The notes under the pieces were generated by a model. The model was given only the letters and a program-made list of their open reading frames with translations. It did no database searches and had not been told where the DNA came from. This document shows positions 29,354 through 39,524 of a stretch of 64,000 bases of DNA, piece after piece (the first letter of the stretch is position 1; every line of letters starts with the position of its first letter). The stretch is taken from positions 41,813-105,812 of the forward strand of contig PBSN01000007.1 in the NCBI GenBank assembly GCA_002726235.1, given 5' to 3'. The DNA comes from Nitrospiraceae bacterium (GTDB lineage Bacteria > Nitrospirota > Nitrospiria > Nitrospirales > UBA2166). The position numbers and the translations under genes were made by a program.

Positions 29354-31060
29354 ATGGATTATGATATTCGACGTGACAACGACGGAATGAGAAGTGGCGA
29401 AGTGTCTCGCGTGGAGATGGATGAGCTACACTGTCAAGTTCAGTCGCTGGAAGAGGCCATTAAGGAACTCTACGAAGTTCGTCGCAAACTCAACCAGGCT
29501 CATACGCAAAATGAGCGACTGACTGCAATCCTTCACGAAACGCGGACACAAGTTGAGTCCTTACGTGCCGAAGTCGAAAAGCTTACTGCGGTGCCATCGA
29601 CGTTTGGCATCTACTCTCATGCCAATCTTGACAATACGGTAACAGTCTTTGTTGGAGGGAGGAAAATGTGCGTCAATCTTCACCCTTCGATTCGCATTGA
29701 ACAGCTCATGAAGGGCCAAGAGATTGTCTTGAATGAAGCGTTAAACGTGATTGAAGCAAAAGGCTTTGATGGACGGGGCGAGATCGTAGAATTGCGTGAG
29801 TGCATCGATGGTGCGCGCGCTATTATCCTTTTGCGAGCTGGTGAGAAACGTGTGGCTGAATTGAGCGATCCACTCCGAAAAGTGTCATTGAAAGCTGGGG
29901 ATCATCTACTGTATGACCACTGGGCGGGCTGCCTACTTGAGAAGCTTCCGAAGTCCGAGGTTGAAACGCTTGTGCTTGAAGAGGTTCCTGATGTGACGTA
30001 TGAGGATGTCGGTGGTCTTGCGGAACAGGTGGAACAAATTCGTGATGCGGTTGAACTTCCGTTTCTGCATCCGGATGTTTTTCGGGACCATCAATTACGC
30101 CCACCTCGCGGATTGCTTCTTTATGGCCCTCCGGGGTGTGGAAAAACCATGATTGCAAAAGCGGTGGCGCATTCGTTGGCACAAAAACTGGAACATATGA
30201 ACGGAAAAGAAACCCGGAGCTTCTTCTTGCACATTAAAGGGCCGGAGTTATTGAACAAGTACGTGGGTGAGTCAGAACGGCATGTGCGGGAGGTATTTCA
30301 ACGTGCCAAGGAATGTGCGAATGATGGCATGCCGGTGATCGTGTTTTTTGATGAAATGGATGCACTGTTCCGAACTCGTGGAACAGGCATTTCGTCTGAT
30401 CTTGAATCGACCATCGTTCCTCAGTTTCTTGCCGAAATTGATGGCATGGAGCAGTTGAACCACGTTATTGTCATTGGCGCGAGTAACCGACAAGACCTCA
30501 TTGATCCTGCAGTCCTGCGTCAAGGGAGGTTGGATCTGAAGATAAAAATTGATCGACCTAATAAGGATGCCGCCACGGACATTTTTGAAAAATATCTGAC
30601 GCCAGACCTTCCATTCCATGCCGATGAACTCAATAGAGATGGCCAGAATGTAGCGGAAGTCGTGACCCGAATGGTCATGGCGACGGTTGATGCCATGTAC
30701 AGTTTGACTGATGAGAATCGGTTTTTGGAGGTCACCTATGTCAATGGAAGTATAGAAATATTTTATCTGAAGGACTTTGTCAGTGGCGCCTTTATTGAAG
30801 GAGTGGTATCTCGTGCCAAGAAAGTGGCGGTCAAGCGGTTCCTTGCAAGTGGGGAGAAGGGGCTAAAAATAGATGATCTTCTCCATGCAGTCCGTGAAGA
30901 ATTCAAAGAACAAGAAGATCTTCCGAATACAACCAATCCAGATGATTGGGCGAAGATATCGGGACGAAAAAACGAGCGTATCGTTCATGTTCGTACCTTG
31001 ACCTCTACATGCCATGATGATGTAGCTAGTAAGACCATTTCGACTGGACACTATCTTTAA
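29354..31060 (+). CDS. mpa: Proteasome-associated AAA+ ATPase Mpa/ARC
   Basis: Coiled-coil N-terminus; EDVGGL; LLYGPPGCGKTMIAKAVA; FFDEMDALF; C-terminal GHYL. Confidence 0.95.
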   Translation: MDYDIRRDNDGMRSGEVSRVEMDELHCQVQSLEEAIKELYEVRRKLNQAHTQNERLTAILHETRTQVESLRAEVEKLTAVPSTFGIYSHANLDNTVTVFVGGRKMCVNLHPSIRIEQLMKGQEIVLNEALNVIEAKGFDGRGEIVELRECIDGARAIILLRAGEKRVAELSDPLRKVSLKAGDHLLYDHWAGCLLEKLPKSEVETLVLEEVPDVTYEDVGGLAEQVEQIRDAVELPFLHPDVFRDHQLRPPRGLLLYGPPGCGKTMIAKAVAHSLAQKLEHMNGKETRSFFLHIKGPELLNKYVGESERHVREVFQRAKECANDGMPVIVFFDEMDALFRTRGTGISSDLESTIVPQFLAEIDGMEQLNHVIVIGASNRQDLIDPAVLRQGRLDLKIKIDRPNKDAATDIFEKYLTPDLPFHADELNRDGQNVAEVVTRMVMATVDAMYSLTDENRFLEVTYVNGSIEIFYLKDFVSGAFIEGVVSRAKKVAVKRFLASGEKGLKIDDLLHAVREEFKEQEDLPNTTNPDDWAKISGRKNERIVHVRTLTSTCHDDVASKTISTGHYL

Positions 31061-31094
31061 CCTCACTCTTTATCAGAGGTTCATCAGAGCAGGC

Positions 31095-32603
31095 ATGCAC
31101 ATTTACGGGACAGAAACAGAGTTTGGGATTACGACGCGTGATGGACAGGTTGCTGATCCTGTTGTTGAGTCGCTGTTTCTTGTCAACCACTATCCTCTGC
31201 TTCCGTCTGCGCCAGTGGTGTGGAATTACGAAGAGGAAAGTCCTCTGTTGGACAGTCGAGGATTTGAAGTTGAGGGAGTCCCTGAGAGTCCAGGATCGGA
31301 TTACAATCGGCTCCTGAATAAGCCGTTGCACAATGGTGGTCGATTGTATGTTGATGGTGCGCACCCTGAATATTCGACGCCTGAATGCTCTAGTCCGCGT
31401 GAAGTTGTCATTCATGAAAAAGCTGGTGAGCAGATTATGCTGGATTGTCTTCGCGCGGTGTTGCGAGCAAGGCCAGATCGCGGCGTGATTGTGTACAAAA
31501 ACAATACTGACGGGAAGGGTAATAGTTATGGCTATCATGAAAATTATCTATTTCCACGAGAATTTCCGTTTGACCAATTGACGGCTGCACTCATCCCATT
31601 TTTTGTAACACGGCAAATTTTTGCAGGCGCGGGCAAGGTAGGAGCAGAGAATGGAACGGATCCTGCTGTATTTCAGATTTCCCAGCGGGCTGATTTTTTT
31701 GAAACCATTGTTGGACTTAATACCATGAACAAACGCTCGATCATGAATACGCGCGACGAGCCACATGCCGATTCAAAGAAGTATCGGCGGATCCATGTGA
31801 TCGTTGGTGATGCGAATATGTCGGAAACGTCAATCTACGTGAAGATTGGTATTGCTGGAGTGGTGTTAGATATGATTGCAGCTGGCATATCGTTTGCGTC
31901 GTTAGAGTTGGCCGATCCGCTTGGGGCGATGAAAAGCATTTCACGAGATCTAAGCGTCACTGCTCCGGTGCGTTTGGCGAGTGGAAAAGTGTCTTCTGCT
32001 ATTGAGATTCAACGGACCTATCTCAAGAAAGCTCAAGACTTTATTGCGAGTGATGGTACTGATGAGCAACGCACCGATGTGTTGCGGCGATGGGATAATA
32101 TTCTCAATGAACTCGAACGGGATCCTATGACACTTGTGACAGAGCTTGATTGGGTGGCAAAGTACGCAATGATGACTTCTTACATGGGTCGTAAGGGATG
32201 TGGGTGGGATGACCCCCGCATCCGCATGATGGATTTCCAATATCATGATATCCGGCCGGAAAAGGGCCTGTATTTTGCCCTCCTTCGACAAAACCGGATA
32301 AGTCGATTGGTCAGTGATGAAGAAATTGTTCGTGCGGAGATGGATGCCCCAGCCGGGACCCGAGCCTATTTTCGATCCGCATGTTTGAAGAAATACCCCA
32401 AAGAGGTGTATGCCACCAGTTGGAGTTCGATCCTGTTTGCGACCGAATCAGATATCCTGACCAAACTGTCTTTACTCGAACCAACTCAAGGCACGGAACA
32501 GCTTACCAAGAAAATGCTTGACGCATCGGACAGTGTTCCCATGTTACTTGCGAAACTCGCAGATTCATCACGGAATGTTAGGGATGTTTCGCATGCGACT
32601 TGA
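31095..32603 (+). CDS. dop: Pup deamidase/depupylase Dop-like
   Basis: IYGTETEFGITT; Dop loop-like VVWNYEEESPLLDSRGFEVEG; NGGRLYVDGAHPEYSTPECSSPREVVIHEKAGE. Confidence 0.93.
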   Translation: MHIYGTETEFGITTRDGQVADPVVESLFLVNHYPLLPSAPVVWNYEEESPLLDSRGFEVEGVPESPGSDYNRLLNKPLHNGGRLYVDGAHPEYSTPECSSPREVVIHEKAGEQIMLDCLRAVLRARPDRGVIVYKNNTDGKGNSYGYHENYLFPREFPFDQLTAALIPFFVTRQIFAGAGKVGAENGTDPAVFQISQRADFFETIVGLNTMNKRSIMNTRDEPHADSKKYRRIHVIVGDANMSETSIYVKIGIAGVVLDMIAAGISFASLELADPLGAMKSISRDLSVTAPVRLASGKVSSAIEIQRTYLKKAQDFIASDGTDEQRTDVLRRWDNILNELERDPMTLVTELDWVAKYAMMTSYMGRKGCGWDDPRIRMMDFQYHDIRPEKGLYFALLRQNRISRLVSDEEIVRAEMDAPAGTRAYFRSACLKKYPKEVYATSWSSILFATESDILTKLSLLEPTQGTEQLTKKMLDASDSVPMLLAKLADSSRNVRDVSHAT

Positions 32604-33408
32604 TTTGTATGCGTATGCGGGCACTAGTTTTTCCGAGTATGTGCGCCAATGTCGGCCGGAGGTGTTGCCACGATTTGGGGCTTCGGTTTCATCACCGGAT
32701 GAGGTGCGTCATCTCGGGCGCTCTGTGCCTACCGCTACCACAATCCTGGCTTTGAAGTATGAGGGTGGAGTAGTGCTGGGTGGCGATCGGCGAGCCACCG
32801 AAGGGTCACAAATTGCCAGCAACCGGATTGAGAAAGTTTATGCCGCCGATGCCCATTCTGCTATTGCGATTGCTGGAACTGCTGGTCCATGTATTGAATT
32901 GGCCAAGCTCTTCAAGACTGAGCTTGAACACTATGAAAAGCTTGAGGGAGATGAACTCTCTTACGAAGGCAAAGCAAATAAGTTGGCTCAGATGGTGCGC
33001 GAACAGTTTCCTATGGTCTTTCAAGGGCTGGTGGTCGTTCCCATTTTTGCCGGGTATGATCTGCACCGTAGGCAGGGCCGCATCTGTCAATATGATGTTA
33101 CGGGTGGGCGGTATGAAGAGATCGATTTCTGCGCCGTCGGTTCCGGAGGAAAGGATGCGCAGAATATGATTAAGGAGCATTATCATCGATCGCTTGTTGA
33201 AACCGAGGCGATCAACCTTGCACTCTCTGCGTTATTTAGCGCGGCCGAGGAGGATTCCGGGACCGGTGGACCGGATCTCGTCCGAGGAATCTATCCCACC
33301 ATGAAGCTTGTGCAGGAAGAGGGGGTCGTTGACATTGGTGACGATCGTTTAGCCGCGATGTGCATGGAGTTGATTGAAGCGAAAAAGAGGAGGCATGACG
33401 CGGTATGA
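32584..33408 (+). CDS. prcB: 20S proteasome beta subunit
   Basis: Propeptide then TTILALKYEGGVVLGGDRRATEGSQIAS; ATG 32584 or 32593 preferred over 32518. Confidence 0.95.
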   Translation: MFRMRLDLYAYAGTSFSEYVRQCRPEVLPRFGASVSSPDEVRHLGRSVPTATTILALKYEGGVVLGGDRRATEGSQIASNRIEKVYAADAHSAIAIAGTAGPCIELAKLFKTELEHYEKLEGDELSYEGKANKLAQMVREQFPMVFQGLVVVPIFAGYDLHRRQGRICQYDVTGGRYEEIDFCAVGSGGKDAQNMIKEHYHRSLVETEAINLALSALFSAAEEDSGTGGPDLVRGIYPTMKLVQEEGVVDIGDDRLAAMCMELIEAKKRRHDAV

Positions 33409-34085
33409 TGCCCTATTACGTGGCTCCAGAACAGATGATGCAGGACAAGGCGGAGTATGCCAAAAAAGGTATCGCCAAAGGCCGATCAATTATCGCTATG
33501 GAATACGCAGATGGACTCTTGCTGATAGCCGATAATCCTGCCGCATCGCTCTGCAAAATCTCTGAAATCTATGATCGTATTGCATTTTGCGGTGTGGGAA
33601 AATATAGCGAGTTCGAAAGCCTTCGGAAGGCTGGAATTCGTCACGCCGACCTCAAAGGCTATATGTATAGCCGTGAGGATGTAAGTGCGCGGTCTTTGGC
33701 GAGAGCCTATTCCGAAACCTTAGGGGGCATTTTTAGCCAGGAAGTGAAACCTATGGAGGTAGAAATCTTGGTCGTTGAAGTTGGAGCGGTGAGCAAGCCA
33801 AACGAGATTTATCGCATTACATTTGATGGAAGTATCATCGACGAACATGGTGTGGTTGCCATTGGAGGAAGGTCCGATGCCATTCTACGATTTTTTGATG
33901 ATTGTGATCATGCTAATGACGTTTCGCTTGATACTGCCGTTGCATTATGTCGTGATGCCTTTGCGCATGCCAATGCGCAGGATGTAACCGTGGATGTTTT
34001 GGAAATTGCTGTACTGGGACGAGATCGATCGGGACGGGCGTTTCAGAGAATTACTGCCGCAGTACACGACGAAATGGATACGTGA
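33405..34085 (+). CDS. prcA: 20S proteasome alpha subunit
   Basis: YYVAPEQMMQDKAEYAKKGIAKGRSIIAMEYADGLLLIADN; overlaps prcB. Confidence 0.95.
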   Translation: MMPYYVAPEQMMQDKAEYAKKGIAKGRSIIAMEYADGLLLIADNPAASLCKISEIYDRIAFCGVGKYSEFESLRKAGIRHADLKGYMYSREDVSARSLARAYSETLGGIFSQEVKPMEVEILVVEVGAVSKPNEIYRITFDGSIIDEHGVVAIGGRSDAILRFFDDCDHANDVSLDTAVALCRDAFAHANAQDVTVDVLEIAVLGRDRSGRAFQRITAAVHDEMDT

Positions 34086-35449
34086 AGCCACGCATCTTCG
34101 GCATCGAAAGCGAGTATGGATTGGTTTTTTCGCCAACTGTGTTGCTATCTCTTCCAATTGAGAAAGTCATTGGATATATCTTCGAAGGACTGATTCCCAA
34201 GAACTGGCCATCCAGCACCTTTCTTCAGAATGGGGCTCGCCTCTATCAGGATACGGGATGTCACCCCGAATATGCGACTCCGGAGTGCTCTACCATTGTA
34301 GATTTGATTGTTCACGATAAGGCTGGTGAGCGGTTGTTGGAGGCCTGTTTGCCAGCAGCAGAAAAGCGGCTTCGCGAGGAGGGGTTGTCTGGGGATATCT
34401 CGGTGTTCAAAAACAATACCGATTTCCTTGGTAATACCTACGGGTGCCACGAAAATTTCTTGATGAACAGGCATGTCAATTTTTGGAATGTGACAGAACA
34501 ACTCATTCCATTTTTCGTGACTCGCCAAATCTTTGCTGGGGCGGGCAAAGTTATGAAAGTAAATGGGCACCCGCATTTCTTTATTTCTCAGCGTGCGCAA
34601 CATATTCACGAAAAGACGTCTTCGTCTACAACCTCATCGAGGAGCATTATCAATACCCGCGATGAGCCACATGCGGACGCGGAAAAATATCGACGTCTCC
34701 ATATCATCGTTGGGGATTCCAACATGTCTGAGTTCACGACCTATTTGAAAATCGGAACCGCGGCTGTCGTTTTGTCGATGATCGAGGACGGGTTTCAGGT
34801 TCGAGAGCTGCAACTGGATGATCCAGTTCGTGCCATCCGCGAAATTTCTCGTGATCCCACTCTGAAGCAGAGAGTGAAGCTTGAAAATGGTCAAGAGTTG
34901 AGTGCGATTGAGATCCAACGGACCTACTTAGAGTGTGCGCAAAATTACATTGATGCAGGCCGAGAGGATGAGGTCTCAAAAGACGTGCTTTGGAATTGGG
35001 CGAGAGTGCTTGATAGACTTGATGCTGATCCTATGAGCCTTACGCGTGAACTGGATTGGGTGAGTAAGCGCCATCTCATGTGTTCCTATGTTGATGGAAA
35101 ACGGTGTGGGTGGGATGACCCTCGGATTGCTATGATTGATCTGCAGTATCACAATATCCGGCACTCCAAAGGAGTGTACTATCTGCTCGAGCGGAACAAC
35201 CGTATGGATCGGATGGTTGATGATCAGGCTATCCGCGACGCGATGTCGATCCCTCCGCAATCCACGCGTGCGAAAGTCCGTGGAGACTTCATTCGTTTTG
35301 CGCAGGCCAAAAATCGTCCGTATACCGTTGACTGGACGTACCTGAAATTAAACGGGTATTGGGAAGAGACGATCTTATGTATGGATCCATTTGAAGCTAC
35401 AAACATGCGTGTGAGTGAGTTGCTCGAACAACTTCCTGCGTCGACATGA
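34082..35449 (+). CDS. pafA: Pup-protein ligase PafA-like
   Basis: RIFGIESEYGLVF; NGARLYQDTGCHPEYATPECSTIVDLIVHDKAGERLLE; overlaps prcA; start GTG. Confidence 0.93.
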   Translation: MKPRIFGIESEYGLVFSPTVLLSLPIEKVIGYIFEGLIPKNWPSSTFLQNGARLYQDTGCHPEYATPECSTIVDLIVHDKAGERLLEACLPAAEKRLREEGLSGDISVFKNNTDFLGNTYGCHENFLMNRHVNFWNVTEQLIPFFVTRQIFAGAGKVMKVNGHPHFFISQRAQHIHEKTSSSTTSSRSIINTRDEPHADAEKYRRLHIIVGDSNMSEFTTYLKIGTAAVVLSMIEDGFQVRELQLDDPVRAIREISRDPTLKQRVKLENGQELSAIEIQRTYLECAQNYIDAGREDEVSKDVLWNWARVLDRLDADPMSLTRELDWVSKRHLMCSYVDGKRCGWDDPRIAMIDLQYHNIRHSKGVYYLLERNNRMDRMVDDQAIRDAMSIPPQSTRAKVRGDFIRFAQAKNRPYTVDWTYLKLNGYWEETILCMDPFEATNMRVSELLEQLPAST

Positions 35450-35459
35450 TGGTCGTAGC

Positions 35460-36377
35460 ATGATGTTGAAAGGTTCTATCAGTAGTGCGCTTCTTGTATT
35501 TCTGGTGGCTGGAGGTATTGGATTGTGCACGAGTTGGACAGTGTTGGCGGATGGGGCAAGTGTTGACCCACCGGTCTTTCAGGTAAGGCAAGGCGAGATT
35601 GTGGAGATTGTACTTTCTGTTCCCGATCACTCGACCTCTGTGGAAGGAACGTGGGGAGGAAGGAATATTCCATTTTTCCAACTTCAAGATTCCACCACGT
35701 TGTTAGGGTTGGTTGGAGTTGATTTGGATGCGAAGTTGGGAACCTCCTCCTTAAAAGTCACCATTGTATCTTCGCAGTGGACAGAAACGCGGAAGTTCAT
35801 CATTGAGATTGCAGATGCATCATTTCCTGTTCAAATGCTTCAATTGCCTCGCAATATGGTTGATCTTGATGCTGATACTCTCAAACGTGTTCGGAAAGAA
35901 GCGAAACTTTTACGAACCCTCTTTGCGCAAACCAACACTCCACTCGCGTGGACGGATAATTTTATTGTGCCGCTTGAGGGCAAGATTAGTGGTGCCTTTG
36001 GTCGTCAACGGATTATAAATGGGCAGAAGAAAAATCCGCACACGGGAGAAGACATTTCTGCTCCTCATGGTGCCAAAGTTCAGGCATCGAATCGCGGTAT
36101 CGTGCGCTTGGCCGACGAACAGTTTTTCAGTGGAAAGAGCATTCTCATCGATCATGGTTTGGGTCTTTTCACCATGTATTTTCACCTGTCAGAGATGTTC
36201 GTGGAAGAAGGGAATACCGTTGATCGTGGTGAGTTGATTGGATTGGTTGGGTCGACCGGACGGGCCACCGGGCCACATCTACATTGGGGCGCACGACTCA
36301 ATAATGCGCGTGTCGACCCCTACGAGCTTATTCAAATGAAGATAGGAGGAAGATTTAACAGTGTTAGAGTCCAATAA
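35460..36377 (+). CDS. M23 family metallopeptidase
   Basis: Signal-like N-terminus; HTGEDISAPHGAKVQA; IDHGLGLFTMYFHLSE; STGRATGPHLHWGARL. Confidence 0.93.
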   Translation: MMLKGSISSALLVFLVAGGIGLCTSWTVLADGASVDPPVFQVRQGEIVEIVLSVPDHSTSVEGTWGGRNIPFFQLQDSTTLLGLVGVDLDAKLGTSSLKVTIVSSQWTETRKFIIEIADASFPVQMLQLPRNMVDLDADTLKRVRKEAKLLRTLFAQTNTPLAWTDNFIVPLEGKISGAFGRQRIINGQKKNPHTGEDISAPHGAKVQASNRGIVRLADEQFFSGKSILIDHGLGLFTMYFHLSEMFVEEGNTVDRGELIGLVGSTGRATGPHLHWGARLNNARVDPYELIQMKIGGRFNSVRVQ

Positions 36378-36783
36378 GAAGTTCGTCATTTTCTCGCATG
36401 GCGCAACATACGATAAGTTGCACCAAGTGGGTACTTTGGCACTCACTGCTGCAGCTTTGGGACGTGATGTGTACGTGATTTTGATGTTTTGGGCAATCAA
36501 GAAACTTGAGATGGGTCGGTTAGACACGATAGATTTTCCTCCGGAGTACAGTGCATATACCGAAGATGTTGCCCGACTTCTCGGAGAAAAGAAAATCCCA
36601 ACGATCACCAAGATGTTTTCCGATGCCAGACAGGTCGGAACATTTCACCTCATTGCTTGCAGTGCAGGATTAGAATACATGGGCGTTGATTCTGACAAAC
36701 TCATACCCCTCGTTGACGAGATCCTGGGTCTTCCAGCAATCCTCTCCATGACCTTTGACTCAGAGACATCGCTTTTTATCTAG
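36361..36783 (+). CDS. DsrE/DsrF-like protein
   Basis: KFVIFSHGATYDKLHQVGTLALTAAALGRDVYVILMFWAI; FHLIACSAGLEYMG. Confidence 0.75.
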   Translation: MLESNKKFVIFSHGATYDKLHQVGTLALTAAALGRDVYVILMFWAIKKLEMGRLDTIDFPPEYSAYTEDVARLLGEKKIPTITKMFSDARQVGTFHLIACSAGLEYMGVDSDKLIPLVDEILGLPAILSMTFDSETSLFI

Positions 36784-36822
36784 TTTCATCAACGGGAACG
36801 TAGTCAGGCTCGACGTTGTAAG

Positions 36823-36839
36823 TCACCCTTAGAGGGTGA
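36823..36839. terminator. Short stem-loop between convergent genes
   Basis: TCACCCT-tag-AGGGTGA. Confidence 0.4.
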
Positions 36840-36855
36840 AGATATTGGTATTGTG

Positions 36856-37677
36856 TCAGTTTGTGGTTGATCGACCGGTGTGTCGTTGTGGCAGGATTAG
36901 CGCAATGAAGAAGAGTGTCGTCTGAAGGAGTACAGTTGTTGGACCTGAGGGAAGGTCAAACCAGTATGAGAGGAGAACTCCAGCAATTGCTGTCACGATG
37001 CCGATTGCAATTGAGATTCGTGTCATCCGACTGAGACTATGGGTGAGTTGATACGCCGTTGATGCTGGTATGAGGAGCATCGCGAAGACCAGCATAGCGC
37101 CGATTGCCTTCAACGAGAGAACGACGGTTATGGCAATTAGGGTGAGCATCAAAAAGAAAAGCGGTCGTGCTGGAATGCCAGACGATTCTGCCATGTCCTG
37201 ATCGAAGGCGATGAAATAGAATTCTTTTGAGAATGCGAGCAGTGTTGCGACAACGACAATGCTCAGGAGCACGATAATCTTCATCTCCGATGGTGTGACC
37301 GAAAGGATGCTTCCAAACAGGTAGCTGTAGACTTCGGCGCTATAGGCTTTTATCAATCCGATAAAGAGAATGGCCATTGCCATAGTGCTGGTAAACAGAA
37401 TGCCGATGGATACGTCGAGCTTCATTCTCCCTTTCTCTTCTAGCAATCCTGCTGCCCATGCCGTTAGTACGCCAAATGCAATGGCTAGCAGTAATGGGGG
37501 AACTTGGAGCAGATAGGCGAGGGCAACGCCTGCAAATGCTGCGTGTGCGGTTCCTGCGCCAATAAAAGCCAAGCCGCGGAGCACCACAAAGACGCCAAGC
37601 CACGAACACACCCCTCCGACAAAAAACGCCGTTATTAAGGCGCGTTGCATGAACTCGTAGGCTAGAAACTCAAACAT
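36856..37677 (-). CDS. znuB: Metal ABC transporter permease (ZnuB-like)
   Basis: Multi-TM ORF; GGVCSWLGVFVVLRGLAFIGAGTAHAAFAGVALA. Confidence 0.92.
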   Translation of the reverse strand: MFEFLAYEFMQRALITAFFVGGVCSWLGVFVVLRGLAFIGAGTAHAAFAGVALAYLLQVPPLLLAIAFGVLTAWAAGLLEEKGRMKLDVSIGILFTSTMAMAILFIGLIKAYSAEVYSYLFGSILSVTPSEMKIIVLLSIVVVATLLAFSKEFYFIAFDQDMAESSGIPARPLFFLMLTLIAITVVLSLKAIGAMLVFAMLLIPASTAYQLTHSLSRMTRISIAIGIVTAIAGVLLSYWFDLPSGPTTVLLQTTLFFIALILPQRHTGRSTTN

Positions 37678-37749
37678 GCCTTATGTCTTTGGAGTAGTTG
37701 CAAAACACGAGAAGAGAGAAGTATGTAAAACGATATATCGTGTCATGCA

Positions 37750-38553
37750 TTACTCATGATGAGAATCACCACCAATGACATATCCGTTGTCGGTTACAAT
37801 GATTTCATCGCCGTAGACTTGAGAGAGGATGTTGTGCTGCAGTACATCGCATGGGTGCCCATTGGCAAAAAGGCGAGTGTTAAGCAACACCAGACGGTCC
37901 ACGAATGGGCTGATGAGGTTAATGTCGTGGGTCACTAGTAGAATGGTGAGTTGTAGCTCGCGATGGAGGCGCCGGATGAGTTCTAGGATAGTATGCTGTG
38001 TGGTAGTGTCGATGCCGGTGGTGGGTTCATCCAGCAGCAATACCTGCGGTTGTTGGGCTAGTGCGCGAGCGATGAATATGCGTTGCTGTTGCCCTCCCGA
38101 GAGTTGACCAAACGGGTAATTTTTAAAATCACGCATTCCTACATCTTCTAAGGCCTGAAGTGCAATTGTCCTATCTTCTTTCCCGCTTTGGTGAAAGAGT
38201 CCTCGGACGCCATAGCGACCCATGAGTACCGTTTCAAACACTGTAATCGGAAAGTTACGATCGATTTTCCCTTTCTGTGGAAGATATCCAATGCGCGCAC
38301 GGTGATAGCATCGGAGATTTTCACATGCGCAGTCGAAGATCTGCATGGTCCCTGTTTGTGGGAGAACCAAGCCAAGAATGGCTCGCAGGATGGTCGTTTT
38401 TCCAGACCCGTTCGGTCCAATAATGCCCACGAATTCGCCTTCGTTGATGTTGAGGCTGACCTCTTCGAGAGCTGGCGTGTGTGAGAGGGTATAGGTGGCG
38501 TTCGAAAATGCTATGACGCGCCGTGGCTGTTCTTTTGCGCGATTCGTTAACAT
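37750..38553 (-). CDS. znuC: Metal ABC transporter ATP-binding protein (ZnuC-like)
   Basis: GPNGSGKTTILRAI; LSGGQQQRIFIARALAQQPQVLLLDEPTTGID. Confidence 0.93.
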   Translation of the reverse strand: MLTNRAKEQPRRVIAFSNATYTLSHTPALEEVSLNINEGEFVGIIGPNGSGKTTILRAILGLVLPQTGTMQIFDCACENLRCYHRARIGYLPQKGKIDRNFPITVFETVLMGRYGVRGLFHQSGKEDRTIALQALEDVGMRDFKNYPFGQLSGGQQQRIFIARALAQQPQVLLLDEPTTGIDTTTQHTILELIRRLHRELQLTILLVTHDINLISPFVDRLVLLNTRLFANGHPCDVLQHNILSQVYGDEIIVTDNGYVIGGDSHHE

Positions 38554-38603
38554 TGTATTGTACAGTGCTAGGTAGCTAGGGAAGGAGAACGACTGGTGTG
38601 ATC

Positions 38604-39524
38604 CTAAGGGGTCAACACTTCTGCGAGTTTTAAGACATTGAATTGTAGCATGCTGGTGTAGGTGTTGGTTCCTGGGAGAGCTCCTGGAGTGGCGGTTAGC
38701 GTGACTATGCGAGCGCCAGTTTCTTGTGCGAGGATTCGCGGAATTTTCTGATTGAGTTGGGGCTCCGACACGATGACTTTGATTCCTTCTTTTTTGATGT
38801 GCTGCGTCAAGGTGCTGAGATGTTTTGCAGATGGCTCTGTCCCAGGTTGCTCAATGATATTCCCAACGATCTTAAATCCGAACCGGCGGGCAAAGTATGG
38901 CCACGCAGGATGATGGGAGACGAAACGCCGATCCGAAAGTTTTTTGACGCGGCGTTTAATGTCAGTTTGCAGCGTGTCGAGTGTACGTAAGTACTCAGCC
39001 TGATTGGCCAGATAGTCGCGTTTATTTGAGTGATCAAGCTTGATAAGTCGGGTAGTAATTTGTCGAACTATGCTCTTTGCATTCTCGGGGTCAAGCCAGA
39101 TGTGTGGGTTGCCCAACGCATGCCTCTTATGGTGCGTGTGCATTGTTCCAGTATTTCTCAGAAGAGAAATGCCTTTGGATGAGACCACGACTTCGAGTGA
39201 ATTGTTCTGTGCGCTTTTCACTAGCTGATTGGCCCAGACTTCGAGGCCAGCCCCAATCGTCACGAACATGTGAGCCTGACGAATCGCAAGGACATCGCTG
39301 GGTTTGAGTGCGTAACTGTGGCCATTTTCAAGTCCGCTAATCAGACTGGTCACGGTGACGTGTTCACGTCCGATTTGTTTGACGTAGTCTTTTAGGACAG
39401 TGAGGGTGGTGACAACAATTGTGGTGTTCGTTTTGGCGTCAACGTGGGAAATTACGCTGGTTAGCAGGAATCCTATAATCAGCGTATAGATCAAGGGTTT
39501 TGCCATGGAGAAGGACGCTATCAC
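38604..39524 (-). CDS. znuA: Metal ABC transporter substrate-binding protein (ZnuA-like)
   Basis: Signal-like N-terminus; MHTHHKRHALGNPHIWLDPENAKSIV; RRFVSHHPAWPYFARRFGF. Confidence 0.92.
   Translation of the reverse strand: MIASFSMAKPLIYTLIIGFLLTSVISHVDAKTNTTIVVTTLTVLKDYVKQIGREHVTVTSLISGLENGHSYALKPSDVLAIRQAHMFVTIGAGLEVWANQLVKSAQNNSLEVVVSSKGISLLRNTGTMHTHHKRHALGNPHIWLDPENAKSIVRQITTRLIKLDHSNKRDYLANQAEYLRTLDTLQTDIKRRVKKLSDRRFVSHHPAWPYFARRFGFKIVGNIIEQPGTEPSAKHLSTLTQHIKKEGIKVIVSEPQLNQKIPRILAQETGARIVTLTATPGALPGTNTYTSMLQFNVLKLAEVLTP

Noticed and set aside
32518-32583. Upstream start for prcB in the ORF track
   Set aside because: Would lie deep inside dop; ATG at 32584/32593 gives a normal propeptide
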